Both the position numbers and the translations under genes were made by a program. The notes under the pieces were generated by a model, which was not told the DNA's origin, ran no database searches, and saw only the letters and a program-made list of their open reading frames with translations. From Massilia sp. PDC64 (GTDB taxonomy: Bacteria; Pseudomonadota; Gammaproteobacteria; Burkholderiales; Burkholderiaceae_D): a stretch of DNA of 64,000 nt. The stretch is taken from the NCBI RefSeq assembly GCF_900101265.1, contig NZ_FMZS01000011.1:186001-250000 (forward strand). Direction: 5' to 3'. Positions 8,211 through 16,495 of this stretch are shown here, one piece after another; positions within the stretch are counted from its first letter, which is position 1, and each line of letters begins with the position of its first letter.

Positions 8211-8909
8211 ATGACGCAGAAGATCATCGGTATGCTGGGCGGGATGAGCTGGAAAAGCTCGGCCGAATACTATCGCCTCATCAACGAGGGCGTGCGCGAC
8301 CGTCTCGGCGGGCTGCACTCCGCGCGCTGCCTCATGTGGTCGTTCGACTTCGACGACGTCGCCGTCCTGCAGCGCGAAGACCGTTGGGACGAGGCGGCGG
8401 ACCTGATGGTCGAGGCGGCACGGCGGCTCGAACGGGGCGGCGCCGACTTCCTCGTCATCTGCACGAACACGATGCACAAGGCGGCGCCCCGGATCGAGGC
8501 CGCCGTGGACCTGCCCCTGCTCCATATCGCCGATCCGACGGCCGAGCGCATCAAGGCCGCGGGATTCAGGCGCATCGGCCTGCTGGGCACCGCCTTCACG
8601 ATGGAACAGGATTTCTATAAAGGCCGGCTCGTCGACCGGCACGGCCTGGACGTGCTCGTGCCCGATGCGGACGACCGCGCCACGGTCCACCGCATCATCT
8701 ACGAGGAACTCGTGCAGGGGCAGATCGAAGCGGTATCGCGCGAGGCGTACCGCGGCGTAATCGCGCGCCTCGTCGCCGCCGGTGCCGAGGCGATCATCCT
8801 CGGCTGCACGGAGATCATGCTGCTCGTCGGCCCCGAGGACAGCCCCGTGCCGTTGTACGACACGACGGGGCTGCACGCGGCGGCGACCGTCGAGCTGGCG
8901 CTGGGGTAA
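8211..8909 (+). CDS. Aspartate/glutamate racemase family protein
   Basis: This 232-residue protein matches the cofactor-independent Asp/Glu racemase family. The two catalytic cysteines are Cys84 (VICTNTMHK) and Cys199 (LGCTEIM), and the N-terminal IGMLGGMSWKSSAEYY is characteristic of aspartate racemase. It would interconvert L- and D-aspartate, or a related amino acid. ATG 8211 is preferred to ATG 8205 because AGGGG ends about six bases before it, whereas it would touch the earlier ATG. No operon partner is adjacent on this strand. Substrate preference is inferred from the family. Confidence 0.88.
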   Translation: MTQKIIGMLGGMSWKSSAEYYRLINEGVRDRLGGLHSARCLMWSFDFDDVAVLQREDRWDEAADLMVEAARRLERGGADFLVICTNTMHKAAPRIEAAVDLPLLHIADPTAERIKAAGFRRIGLLGTAFTMEQDFYKGRLVDRHGLDVLVPDADDRATVHRIIYEELVQGQIEAVSREAYRGVIARLVAAGAEAIILGCTEIMLLVGPEDSPVPLYDTTGLHAAATVELALG

Positions 8910-8912
8910 CTG

Positions 8913-10301
8913 CTACCCGGCCGGCGCGATGTTGTGGTTGAAGCGGAACAGGTTGTCCGGATCGTAGCGCCGCTTCACCTGCACGAGACGGTCCCAGTTC
9001 GTGCCGTACGCCTCGTGGATGCGCGCGCCCTCGTCCTGCGTGAGGAAGTTGATGTAGACGCTGCCCGCCGCGTACGGCGCCACGGCCGCGAAGAATTCGC
9101 GCGCCCAGGCCACGCAGCGGCTGTCGTCAGCGGCGTCGAGCCAGCGCCCGTGCACGTTCATCGCGTACATCACGTTGCGGTGCGGGTATGCCGTGGCGTC
9201 CACGGCCGGCTCGTTCGCGCGGCCGCCGATGAGGCCGAGGAAGATCTCGCATTGCGGCGTCGGCACGGCGGCGGCATAGCGCAGAACGAGGTCGACCGCG
9301 TCGTCGGACAGGGTCGTGAAGTTATGCGACTTCCAGTAATTGCGCGCACCCGGCGCCAATAGCGGGTCGAACGTCTTCTGCCACGCCGCGTAAGGCACGG
9401 CGCCCACGTGCTCGCCCAATACGTCGCCGAACGAGCGCACGGGTGCCAGCACGGGCTCCGCTTCCTCCGGCGGACGGGTCGAGAACACGGCCAGCGCGAC
9501 GATGTCCTGGCCATGCACGGCCTGCGGCAGGAACGGCAGCGGCGGCGCCTTGCGTAGCACGGCCCAGATCGAGACGTCGTTCGGCAGCGTTTCCACATAG
9601 TCGCGGTAGCGGCGCAGCACGTCCTGTCCCTGCGCGGCCGAAAACACGACCAGGCCGGCCGTCACGCGCGGCCCCACGGCATGCAGCGCGAACTCGAAGC
9701 GCGTGACGACGCCGAAGTTGCCGCCGCCGCCCCGGATCGCCCAGAACAGGTCCGGTTCCTGGCGCGGCCCGATGTGGCGCCGGCGCGCGTCCGCCGTGAC
9801 GATCTCGGCCCCCACGAGGCTGTCCACCGTCAGTCCCAGCATGCGCGACAGCCAGCCGAAGCCGCCGCCCAGGGTCAGGCCCGCGGCGCCCGTCGTGGAA
9901 TTGATGCCGAGGGGGACGGCAAGGCCGCAGGCCTGCGTCTCGTGGTCGACGTCGGCCAGCAGCGCGCCGCCGTCGACGTACGCGAGGCAGGCGTCCGGAT
10001 CGACGTGGACGCTGCGCATGCCCGACAGGTCGATCACGAGACCGTCGTCGCAGATGGCGTTGCCTGCGATGTTGTGGCCGCCGCCGCGCACGGCCAGCGG
10101 CAGGCCGTGGTCGCGCGCGAACGCGACGGCCGTGCACACGTCGGCCGTGCCGGCGCAGCGCACGATCAGTGCCGGGCGGCGGTCGATCATCGCGTTCCAG
10201 ATCTGCCGCGCGCCATCGTAGTCCGGGTCGCCCGGTTGCAGCAGCGGCCCTCTCAGTGCGGCCCGCAGGCCCTCGACTGTTTCCTCTTTCAACGCAGTCA
10301 T
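8913..10301 (-). CDS. FAD-dependent oxidase, berberine-bridge-enzyme type
   Basis: This 462-residue oxidoreductase has the FAD-binding type 4 (PCMH/VAO) fold. RGGGHNIAG holds His76, the usual covalent FAD attachment site, and GGGFGWLSRMLGLTVDSL and IRGGGGNFGVVT are the pyrophosphate-binding loops. The C-terminal BBE motif NWDRLVQVKRRYDPDNLFRFNHNI is the flavin-covering tail. Family members oxidise sugars, alkaloids or phenolics with O2; the substrate here is unknown. The ATG at 10299-10301 follows GGAGGCGACATC; the longer frame to 10502 adds an unlikely prefix. No secretion signal is visible, so it is probably cytoplasmic. Confidence 0.88.
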   Translation of the reverse strand: MTALKEETVEGLRAALRGPLLQPGDPDYDGARQIWNAMIDRRPALIVRCAGTADVCTAVAFARDHGLPLAVRGGGHNIAGNAICDDGLVIDLSGMRSVHVDPDACLAYVDGGALLADVDHETQACGLAVPLGINSTTGAAGLTLGGGFGWLSRMLGLTVDSLVGAEIVTADARRRHIGPRQEPDLFWAIRGGGGNFGVVTRFEFALHAVGPRVTAGLVVFSAAQGQDVLRRYRDYVETLPNDVSIWAVLRKAPPLPFLPQAVHGQDIVALAVFSTRPPEEAEPVLAPVRSFGDVLGEHVGAVPYAAWQKTFDPLLAPGARNYWKSHNFTTLSDDAVDLVLRYAAAVPTPQCEIFLGLIGGRANEPAVDATAYPHRNVMYAMNVHGRWLDAADDSRCVAWAREFFAAVAPYAAGSVYINFLTQDEGARIHEAYGTNWDRLVQVKRRYDPDNLFRFNHNIAPAG

Positions 10302-10488
10302 GATGTCGCCTCCGCAGTTGCCGTCCTTGCAGCATAGGCGACCGTCCGGAGGTTGCAAGCGGGCCCGACTTTCGTCCTGGTCGTTTTGTACTGGATTCGT
10401 CACGCATAAACAGGAGGTTTGCCTAGCGATTCCGTGACACTCGACTGATGTCTGCATCTTTCCGGGCCGATAGACTTTTCTCCAAGCA

Positions 10489-10494
10489 TTGACA
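10489..10494 (+). promoter_or_regulatory. Candidate -35 element upstream of the Tad operon
   Basis: A consensus TTGACA lies 46 bases before the cpaA start, within the 238-base divergent region between the FAD oxidase and the pilus operon. At the usual 16-18 base spacing only poor -10 matches (around TGATCT, 10512-10517) are present, so activator-dependent transcription is possible. Weak evidence. Confidence 0.3.
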
Positions 10495-10539
10495 CTGAAC
10501 AAACAAACAGCTGATCTGAGTCAAGCAGGGAGTAAGAAA

Positions 10540-11127
10540 ATGAACACGGAGCTCGACGCCTTTTTTGCACTCGCCACCATGCTCGTCACGGACCCGCGCA
10601 CCGTCGTGCTGTTCGCCCTGCTCGTGGCCGCCGCGGTCGCCGACGTGCGGCACGAGCGGATCCCGAACCGGCTGACGCTGGGCGGCCTCGCGTTCGGCCT
10701 CGCCTACAGCACCGTCGAGCCGTTCTGGGGCGGACATGGCTTCCTGTGGTCGCTGGCCGGCGCCGGCGTCGGCTTCGCCGTCCTGTTCCCGCTGTGGCTG
10801 CTGCGCCTGACGGGCGCCGGCGACGTCAAGCTGATGGCGATGGCCGGTTCGCTGCTGGGCCTGCACGCGATCCCGCTGGCACTGCTCGGCGCGTTCACCG
10901 CCGGCGGCGTGTGCGCGATCCTCTACGCCCTCCGCCACGGCAACCTGCGCCTCATGCTGGGCAACGTCATGCGGATCCTGCACCTGGGCGGCATCGCAGT
11001 CACGGCCGGCCTGCCCGTCCGCATCGCGACGACGGGCCCGGACTCCGTCGGCAGGCTGCCGTACGCCGTCCCCATCGCGCTGGGCACCATCACGACGACG
11101 GTCGCCGCGCACTTCGGTTTCCTCTGA
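10540..11127 (+). CDS. cpaA: Tad prepilin peptidase (A24 family)
   Basis: This 195-residue membrane protease removes the leader peptide from Flp prepilin and TadE-like pseudopilins. It is a short A24 peptidase with about six membrane segments and without the N-terminal methylase domain of PilD. The two catalytic aspartates are Asp35 (VADVRHERIPN) and Asp95 (GAGDVKLM). ATG 10540 was chosen because GGGAG lies about nine bases upstream; an upstream in-frame start at 10489 overlaps the -35-like element. It is the first gene of the Tad operon and is followed by cpaB after 18 bases. Confidence 0.93.
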   Translation: MNTELDAFFALATMLVTDPRTVVLFALLVAAAVADVRHERIPNRLTLGGLAFGLAYSTVEPFWGGHGFLWSLAGAGVGFAVLFPLWLLRLTGAGDVKLMAMAGSLLGLHAIPLALLGAFTAGGVCAILYALRHGNLRLMLGNVMRILHLGGIAVTAGLPVRIATTGPDSVGRLPYAVPIALGTITTTVAAHFGFL

Positions 11128-11145
11128 CACGACTCCGGTGACATC

Positions 11146-11973
11146 ATGAAAAACGTCAAGGCATTCGCCCTGCTGCTGGTTGCGGCCGTCCTCGGCCTGG
11201 TGGCCGCCCTCTACGCCCACAACTGGGTCGACCAGCACAACAAGGTCGCGGCCAACAAGGTGGTCGTCGCCACCGTCGACATCCCGGCCGGCAGCCGGCT
11301 CGAACCGGAAATGCTGACGACGATCGACTGGCCCGCCACCGCGCTGCCGACCGGTGCGATCACCGATCCCGCCGCGCTGAAGGCCCGCGTCGTCAAGCAG
11401 GACGTGGTGCGCGGCGAAGCCATCATCGACGGCAAGCTGGCCCCGGTCGGCACGATGGGCGGCCTGTCCGCCGTCATCGCCGAGGGCAAGCGGGCGATGA
11501 CGGTGCGCGTCAACGACGTCGTCGGCGTGGCCGGCTTCGCCCTTCCCGGGAACTACGTCGACATCCTCGTCCATGCCCAGCGCGACGAAGGCAAGGGCGA
11601 GACGAAACCGATCAGCAAGACCGTGCTGGAGCACGTGCTGGTGCTGGCCGTGGCGCAGGAAGCGAACCGCGACGACACCAAGCCGAAGGTCGTCAACGCC
11701 GTCACGCTCGAGCTGTCGCTGGCGGACTCGGAAAAGCTCGACCTGGCCCGCAGCATCGGCACCCTGTCGCTCGCCCTGCGCAACCAGTCGGACGAAGCGA
11801 CCGTCAGCACCGCCGGCATCACGCGCACCGAACTGCTGGGCGAGCCGAAAGTCTTCAAAACCGCGGCGCCCGTCCGCGTGACGCCGCCCCGGCCACGCCA
11901 CGCCGCGCCGCGCCACTGCGTCGAAGTCATCGAGATGCCGGATGGTTCGACCAGGCAGAGCTGCTTCAACTAG
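11146..11973 (+). CDS. cpaB: Flp pilus assembly protein CpaB/RcpC
   Basis: This 275-residue protein has an N-terminal membrane anchor (residues about 4-24) followed by a SAF domain (about 38-110: VVVATVDIPAGSRLEPEML) and the RcpC/CpaB region (about 115-230, MTVRVNDVVGVAGFALPGNYVDIL). CpaB links the inner-membrane Tad machinery to the outer-membrane secretin and is needed for pilus assembly. A proline/arginine-rich tail (PRPRHAAPRH) precedes a Cys-containing end. It lies between cpaA and cpaC in the operon, as in other Tad loci. Confidence 0.93.
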   Translation: MKNVKAFALLLVAAVLGLVAALYAHNWVDQHNKVAANKVVVATVDIPAGSRLEPEMLTTIDWPATALPTGAITDPAALKARVVKQDVVRGEAIIDGKLAPVGTMGGLSAVIAEGKRAMTVRVNDVVGVAGFALPGNYVDILVHAQRDEGKGETKPISKTVLEHVLVLAVAQEANRDDTKPKVVNAVTLELSLADSEKLDLARSIGTLSLALRNQSDEATVSTAGITRTELLGEPKVFKTAAPVRVTPPRPRHAAPRHCVEVIEMPDGSTRQSCFN

Positions 11974-12002
11974 CACCCACGCCAACCGGACAGGAGTCTA
12001 TC

Positions 12003-13448
12003 GTGCGCCATACCGTCCTCACCACCCTCGCCGCCGCCGCGCTGTGCTGCGCCAACGCCGCCGCAGCGACTTCGGCCGCGACCGCCCGCCGCGACGCCAC
12101 CGCGCTGCGCCAGTGCACCGCCACGCAGGTCGAGCGGCCGTCGTATGTCACGCTCGGCAAGTCGACCGTCGTGATGCTGCCCTATGCCGTCATCCGCATG
12201 GCCGTCGGCGGCGCCCAGCCCGGCCAGCGTGCCGCCGTGGCGCAGCCGGCCCCGGCGCCGGTCCTGCCGGGCATGCAGCAAGCCGCACTGCCCGCCGCGG
12301 CGCCGGAGCAGGATGGCGTGTCGGAAGTGCGTATTACGCTGCTGGCCCCCACGGAACTGTTCGTCCTCGGCCGCAAGACGGGCGCGATGAACGTGATCCT
12401 GCAGGATGCCGAGGGCCGCTGCCACCTGAAGGACATCGTCGTGACGGTCGATCCGGAAGCGCTGCAGTCGCTGCTGGCCGACCTGGTGCCGGACGAACGC
12501 GGCATCCGCGTCAAGGCCGCCGAAAACAGCCTCGTGCTGACGGGCGAAGTCAGCGACGCCACGGTCCTCGACCAGGTGCTGTCCCTGGCCGCGTCCTACG
12601 GCGACGGCAAGAAGGTCGTGAACCTGCTGCACGTCGCGGGTGCCCAGCAGGTCATGCTCGAGGTGAAGATCGCGGAAGTGAGCAAGACGCTGCTCGACAG
12701 GCTGGGTTCCAGCGTCGGCCTCGCCCGCAGCCGCAACGGCGGCACGGACACGTTCTCGCTGCTGTCGAACTTTCTCAGCGAAGGCGGCGGCTTCGCCCAG
12801 GCGATGCGTCTCGGCCGCACGACGCTGCAGATCGACGGCCAGAAAGACGACGGCCTCGTGCGCGTGCTCGCGGAACCGAACATCATGGCCGTCAGCGGCC
12901 AGCAGGCCAGTTTCCTGTCGGGCGGCAAGATCTTCATCCCCGTCGCGCGCGACCCGGGCGTGGGCGGCTTCACCACGATCACGCTGGAAGAAAAGGAATT
13001 CGGCATCGGCATCAAGTTCACGCCGACGGTGCTGGGCGGCGCGCGCGTCAACCTCAAGATGGTGTCCGAGGTGTCCGACCTGTCGCAGACCGGCAACCCG
13101 TTCGCGACGATCAACGGCGTCACGTCCGTGCTGCCCTCGTTCACGGTGCGGCGCGCCGACACGACCGTGCAGCTGAACGACGGCCAGAGCTTCGTGATCG
13201 CGGGTCTCATCAAGAACAACATGACGGAAACGGTCAAGCGCTTTCCCGGCCTGGGCGAGATCCCCGTGCTCGGCGCGCTGTTCCGCAGCAGCGAATTCCA
13301 GAAGGACCAGACGGAGCTGATGTTCGTCGTCACGCCCCGACTCGTCAAGCCCCTGGCCGCCGCGCCGCGCCTGCCCACCGACAACCACGTGCCGCCGGCA
13401 CGGACCGACGTGTACGTCAACGGCGGCCTCGAAAGGAGCGACAAATGA
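12003..13448 (+). CDS. cpaC: Tad secretin CpaC/RcpA (GTG start)
   Basis: This 481-residue protein forms the outer-membrane pore through which the Flp pilus emerges. It has a signal peptide (residues 1 to about 25), an N-terminal secretin-associated domain, a BON-like segment (about 170-200, LVLTGEVSDATVLDQVLSLA), and the secretin core (about 215-455) with VMLEVKIAEVSKTLLD, GIKFTPTVLGG and the conserved LNDGQSFVIAGLI before the final GLGEIPVLGALFR motif. The start is GTG at 12003. Its stop overlaps the ATG of the next gene by four bases (ATGA), suggesting translational coupling. Confidence 0.94.
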   Translation: MRHTVLTTLAAAALCCANAAAATSAATARRDATALRQCTATQVERPSYVTLGKSTVVMLPYAVIRMAVGGAQPGQRAAVAQPAPAPVLPGMQQAALPAAAPEQDGVSEVRITLLAPTELFVLGRKTGAMNVILQDAEGRCHLKDIVVTVDPEALQSLLADLVPDERGIRVKAAENSLVLTGEVSDATVLDQVLSLAASYGDGKKVVNLLHVAGAQQVMLEVKIAEVSKTLLDRLGSSVGLARSRNGGTDTFSLLSNFLSEGGGFAQAMRLGRTTLQIDGQKDDGLVRVLAEPNIMAVSGQQASFLSGGKIFIPVARDPGVGGFTTITLEEKEFGIGIKFTPTVLGGARVNLKMVSEVSDLSQTGNPFATINGVTSVLPSFTVRRADTTVQLNDGQSFVIAGLIKNNMTETVKRFPGLGEIPVLGALFRSSEFQKDQTELMFVVTPRLVKPLAAAPRLPTDNHVPPARTDVYVNGGLERSDK

Positions 13449-13738
13449 AAACCCTCACCGTGTGCGCGCTGGCGCTGCTGGCCGCCGGTTGCGCGGAGAC
13501 CCCCACCCCGCACTACGACCTGCAGCTGGGTGCCGCCGTGCGCGAGGCCAGGCTGGCGATGACGATCGATCCCGCCGCGGGCAGCCGCCCGGACGAGGTC
13601 AAGGGCATCGACGGCCGCGCGGCGAAGGAAGCGGTCAAGCGTTACCACGATTCGTTCAAGGAACCGCCGCCCGTCGTGAACGTGATCAACATCGGCGGCG
13701 CGATCGGCGGAGGCAACGGCGGCTCCGGCGGCCGTTGA
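13445..13738 (+). CDS. Small Tad-locus lipoprotein (CpaD position)
   Basis: This 97-residue lipoprotein has a signal ending LLAAGC (Cys16), a short charged region and a Gly-rich tail (GGAIGGGNGGSGGR). It follows cpaC with an ATGA overlap, the place where CpaD or another pilotin-like protein sits in Tad loci. It is much shorter than CpaD, and I see no CpaD domain. A role in secretin assembly or localisation is inferred from position only. Both the start codon and the lipobox are well defined. Confidence 0.8.
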   Translation: MKTLTVCALALLAAGCAETPTPHYDLQLGAAVREARLAMTIDPAAGSRPDEVKGIDGRAAKEAVKRYHDSFKEPPPVVNVINIGGAIGGGNGGSGGR

Positions 13739-13750
13739 GCAGCAGAGGCG

Positions 13751-13772
13751 GGACCGGTCCATGACCCGGTCC
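13751..13772 (+). other. Hairpin upstream of first flp gene
   Basis: GGACCGG (13751-13757) and CCGGTCC (13766-13772) form a perfect 7-base stem with an 8-base loop in the 75-base gap between the lipoprotein gene and flp1. No T-run follows, so it is more likely an RNA-processing or stability element than a terminator. Confidence 0.5.
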
Positions 13773-13813
13773 GACAGTTCCACTAACCATTAGCTTGAAA
13801 GGACTCCGGAAAC

Positions 13814-14020
13814 ATGGACATCGTCAAGACCATGACGGCCCTGGCCGTCGGCTTCGCACGCGAAGACGCGGGTTCGCAGGTCGTCGAATACGGACTCGTC
13901 ATCGCCCTGGTGTCGATCGCGCTGGCGCTCGGCCTCGCCAGGATCGCGGGCACCGATCCGTTCTCGGCACTGGTGACGCGGATCGCCACCTGCCTGGGCG
14001 GTACGGGCACCTGCACGTAG
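13814..14020 (+). CDS. flp: Flp family type IVb pilin, first copy
   Basis: This 68-residue prepilin is the structural subunit of the Tad pilus. A short leader ends before SQVVEYGLVIALVSIALALGLARIAG, where the Glu-Tyr pair after the CpaA cleavage site is the hallmark of Flp pilins. The hydrophobic helix makes up about half of the mature protein. The C-terminus CLGGTGTCT has two cysteines that could form a disulfide. It is nearly identical in layout to the second copy; differences cluster in the leader and around residues 47-54. Each copy has its own AAAGGACT ribosome-binding site. Confidence 0.93.
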   Translation: MDIVKTMTALAVGFAREDAGSQVVEYGLVIALVSIALALGLARIAGTDPFSALVTRIATCLGGTGTCT

Positions 14021-14071
14021 GAATGCGGAGCGACGTCGGCTCCGATATGAAGTAGCAGCAGAAGCAGCACA

Positions 14072-14090
14072 GGTCCGACACCGGTCGGCC
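14072..14090 (+). other. Hairpin between the two flp genes
   Basis: CCGAC (14075-14079) and GTCGG (14084-14088) pair across a 4-base loop, extended by GG/CC with one bulged base. It is followed by CCTGATTTTC, a short T-run, so it could act as a weak attenuator between the pilin genes. Confidence 0.45.
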
Positions 14091-14129
14091 CCTGATTTTC
14101 CACTCATCAGTCATTGAAAGGACTTCGAC

Positions 14130-14336
14130 ATGGACATCCTGAACAACATGAAAACCCTGGCCGCCGACTTTGCACGCGAGGACGAAGGATCGCAAGTCGT
14201 CGAATACGGACTCATCATCGCCCTCGTGTCGATCGCGCTGGCCCTCGGCCTCGCCAAGATCGCCGGCGCCTCCCCGTTCTCGGCACTGGCGACGCGGATC
14301 GCCACCTGCCTGGGCGGCACCGGTACCTGCACCTGA
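14130..14336 (+). CDS. flp: Flp family type IVb pilin, second copy
   Basis: This 68-residue pilin has the same length as the first copy and the same core: SQVVEYGLIIALVSIALALGLAKIAG and the identical C-terminus ATCLGGTGTCT. The leader differs (MDILNNMKTLAADFARED). The duplication includes the upstream leader with its ribosome-binding site, indicating tandem duplication of the gene with its 5' region. Two pilins may allow mixed or alternative pili. The gene is followed by a very strong hairpin. Confidence 0.93.
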   Translation: MDILNNMKTLAADFAREDEGSQVVEYGLIIALVSIALALGLAKIAGASPFSALATRIATCLGGTGTCT

Positions 14337-14344
14337 ACCGGGCC

Positions 14345-14381
14345 GCCGCGGGCGGCTCCGCGGTCCGGAGCCGCCCGCGGC
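14345..14381 (+). other. Perfect 16-bp hairpin downstream of flp2
   Basis: The arms 14345-14360 and 14366-14381 are perfect 16-base inverted complements, nearly all G and C, around a 5-base loop. No U-tract follows (ATCGCTTGTC), so it is not a canonical intrinsic terminator. The likely role is to block 3' exonucleases and keep flp transcripts abundant relative to the downstream assembly genes, or to cause partial termination. The structure is certain; the function is inferred. Confidence 0.8.
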
Positions 14382-14411
14382 ATCGCTTGTCACGAGCACG
14401 AAAGGACGATC

Positions 14412-15626
14412 ATGCGGTTCCAGGTCAAACCAAGGCGACACGAAGCGGGCGCGGTCATCGTCACCGTCACGCTCCTGCTGTTCCTGCTGCTCGGCTTCAT
14501 GGGACTGGCGCTCGATCTCGGACATCTCTTCATCCTCCGGACGGAACTGCAAACGTCGATGGACGCGTGCGCCCTCGCCGCCGCGCAGGAACTGAACGGC
14601 CAGCCCGACGCGCTGGCACGGGCCGTCAATGCCGGCATCGCGGCCGGCAACGCGAACCGGGTCGACCTGCAGTCCGCCACGTGGAGCGGGAAGGGTCAGC
14701 TCATCGCCACCGACATCACGTTCCGCGACCAGAACCACAACGTGGGCGCCACCAGTGCGACGGCGCGCTACGTGCGCTGCAACCACGTTCAGCACGACAC
14801 GACGACGAACCTCGTCCACATGGCCGGCCTGCTGGTCGGCTCCCAGGCATTCGCCGCGAAGATGGACGTCGCCGCCTTGGCGGAAGCGACGACCACGCCG
14901 GCACAGTCGGCATGCCCCATGCCCCTCGCGCTGAAACCGAAGGCGGGCGGCAACAAGCCGAACTATGGATTCGTCAAAGGCGAATGGGTCACGCTGTTGA
15001 GCAAGTCCACCGCCTCGCCCGGGCAGATCGGCTGGGCGAACCTGGACGGCAGCAACAGCGCGTCGGAAACGGAAGCCGAACTGAAAGGTTTTTGCGGCAC
15101 CAGGGTGGGCAGCAAACTGGGCACCCCTGGCGTACAGGGCACGATCGCCGATACGTGGAATGCGCGCTTCGGCATCTACAAGAACAACAGCGGCCCCGCC
15201 GTCGCGAGCCCCGATTTCACCGGCTTCGTGTACACCAAAGCCGGCACCTGGCCGGCCGGGAGCAATGCCTACGACGATTTCGTCGGCAAGCGCCAGTCGT
15301 TCAGCAACTGCGCCGCATCCGTCAGTGCCTGTGAAACCTCGACGGGCCTGAAACTCAACCAGTTCACGACTGTGGCCACGGGCGGCGCGAATGGCGACCT
15401 CAAGAAATACGGCACCAACCGGCGGCTCGTCGCGGTGCCGGTCGTCGACGGCGGCTACAACGTGATCGACTTCGCCTGCATGCTCCTGCTGCAGCCGATT
15501 CCGTCGCCGTTCGACGACGTGCAGCTGGAATTCCTGGGTAATGCGGCGGATGCGTCCAGCCCCTGCACGGCCAACGGTCTCCCGGGCGGTCTCGCGGGGC
15601 CGCTCGTTCCCGTCCTCGTCCGTTAA
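14412..15626 (+). CDS. tadG: TadG-like pilus assembly protein
   Basis: This 404-residue protein starts with a short basic leader and a pilin-like hydrophobic segment (AGAVIVTVTLLLFLLLGFMGLALDLGHLF) typical of the Tad 'TadE/G-like' N-terminus, followed by RTELQTSMDACALAAAQEL, the conserved coiled stretch of TadG proteins. The large C-terminal region is exported and contains eight cysteines. I do not see a clear von Willebrand A domain with a MIDAS motif, unlike longer TadG proteins, so its role in the pilus is less certain. It follows flp2 and precedes the tadE-like genes. Confidence 0.8.
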   Translation: MRFQVKPRRHEAGAVIVTVTLLLFLLLGFMGLALDLGHLFILRTELQTSMDACALAAAQELNGQPDALARAVNAGIAAGNANRVDLQSATWSGKGQLIATDITFRDQNHNVGATSATARYVRCNHVQHDTTTNLVHMAGLLVGSQAFAAKMDVAALAEATTTPAQSACPMPLALKPKAGGNKPNYGFVKGEWVTLLSKSTASPGQIGWANLDGSNSASETEAELKGFCGTRVGSKLGTPGVQGTIADTWNARFGIYKNNSGPAVASPDFTGFVYTKAGTWPAGSNAYDDFVGKRQSFSNCAASVSACETSTGLKLNQFTTVATGGANGDLKKYGTNRRLVAVPVVDGGYNVIDFACMLLLQPIPSPFDDVQLEFLGNAADASSPCTANGLPGGLAGPLVPVLVR

Positions 15627-15636
15627 GGAGGTCGCC

Positions 15637-16062
15637 ATGAAGAACCAGAAAGGCATTGCGCTCGTCGAGTTTGCCCTGATCCTGCCGATGCTGGTCATGC
15701 TGCTGTTCCTGACGACGGAACTGGGCCGCGCCTACTACCAGTACGACACGATCACGAAAGCCGTCCGGCAGGCGGCGCGCTACCTGTCGGTGCGCGCCCA
15801 GGGCTCGGGCATCGCGGGCGCCAGGAACATCATCGTCTACGGCAACCCCGACGGCACGGGGGCGCCGCTGATCCCCGGGCTGACCCTGTCCAACGTGCCC
15901 GACCCCGTCTGGAGCACGACCGGCAGCTACCCGGTCATGAACACCGTCACCGTCCGCGTCACCGGATTCACGTTCGTGCCGCTCGCCGGCAACGTGTTCG
16001 GCACGCGTCTCGACAACATCGCCTTCGGCACGATCCAGGCCACGATGCGGAGTCCGTCATGA
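15637..16062 (+). CDS. tadE: TadE-like pseudopilin
   Basis: This 141-residue minor pilin has the TadE N-terminal motif KGIALVEFALILPMLVMLLFLTTELGRAYY, with Glu after the predicted CpaA processing site, followed by a small exported domain. Start choice rests on TAAGGAGG placed seven bases before ATG 15637; the stop of tadG lies in that Shine-Dalgarno region. Its own stop overlaps the next ATG by four bases. Confidence 0.88.
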   Translation: MKNQKGIALVEFALILPMLVMLLFLTTELGRAYYQYDTITKAVRQAARYLSVRAQGSGIAGARNIIVYGNPDGTGAPLIPGLTLSNVPDPVWSTTGSYPVMNTVTVRVTGFTFVPLAGNVFGTRLDNIAFGTIQATMRSPS

Positions 16063-16478
16063 ATACCAGACAAAGGGGCTCGACCAGCGTCGAATTCGCC
16101 CTCGTGCTCCTCCTGCTCCTCGGCTTCCTGCTGGGCATGCTCGACTTCGCGCGCCTGCTCTACACGTGGAACGCCGCCAACGAAACGGCCCGGGCCGGCG
16201 CACGGTACGCCGTCGTGTGCGCGGATCCGGCCAACAAGGCACGGATCCTCGCGACGATGCAGGGACTGATGCCGCAGATTTCGGACATCGACGTCGTCTG
16301 GCGGCCGGCGAACTGCGATGCAACCAACTGCGAATCGGTGACCGTCTCGATCACGGGCCTGCAATTCCGCTGGATCGCGCCCATTCCGAGCCTGCTGGCC
16401 AAGCCGCTGGTCATGCTTCCCGGTTTCTCGACCTACCTCCCGCGCGAGATGATGACCTACAACCCCCTGATCTGCTAG
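16059..16478 (+). CDS. Second TadE-like pseudopilin
   Basis: This 139-residue protein shares the TadE/TadF pattern: RGSTSVEFALVLLLLLGFLLGMLDFARLLYTWN at the N-terminus, then an exported domain with three closely spaced cysteines. It overlaps the upstream tadE by ATGA, so the pair is probably translated together, like tadE-tadF in other Tad loci. It may be the TadF equivalent. Confidence 0.87.
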   Translation: MNTRQRGSTSVEFALVLLLLLGFLLGMLDFARLLYTWNAANETARAGARYAVVCADPANKARILATMQGLMPQISDIDVVWRPANCDATNCESVTVSITGLQFRWIAPIPSLLAKPLVMLPGFSTYLPREMMTYNPLIC

Positions 16479-16495
16479 CCCATCGAGAGGACACC

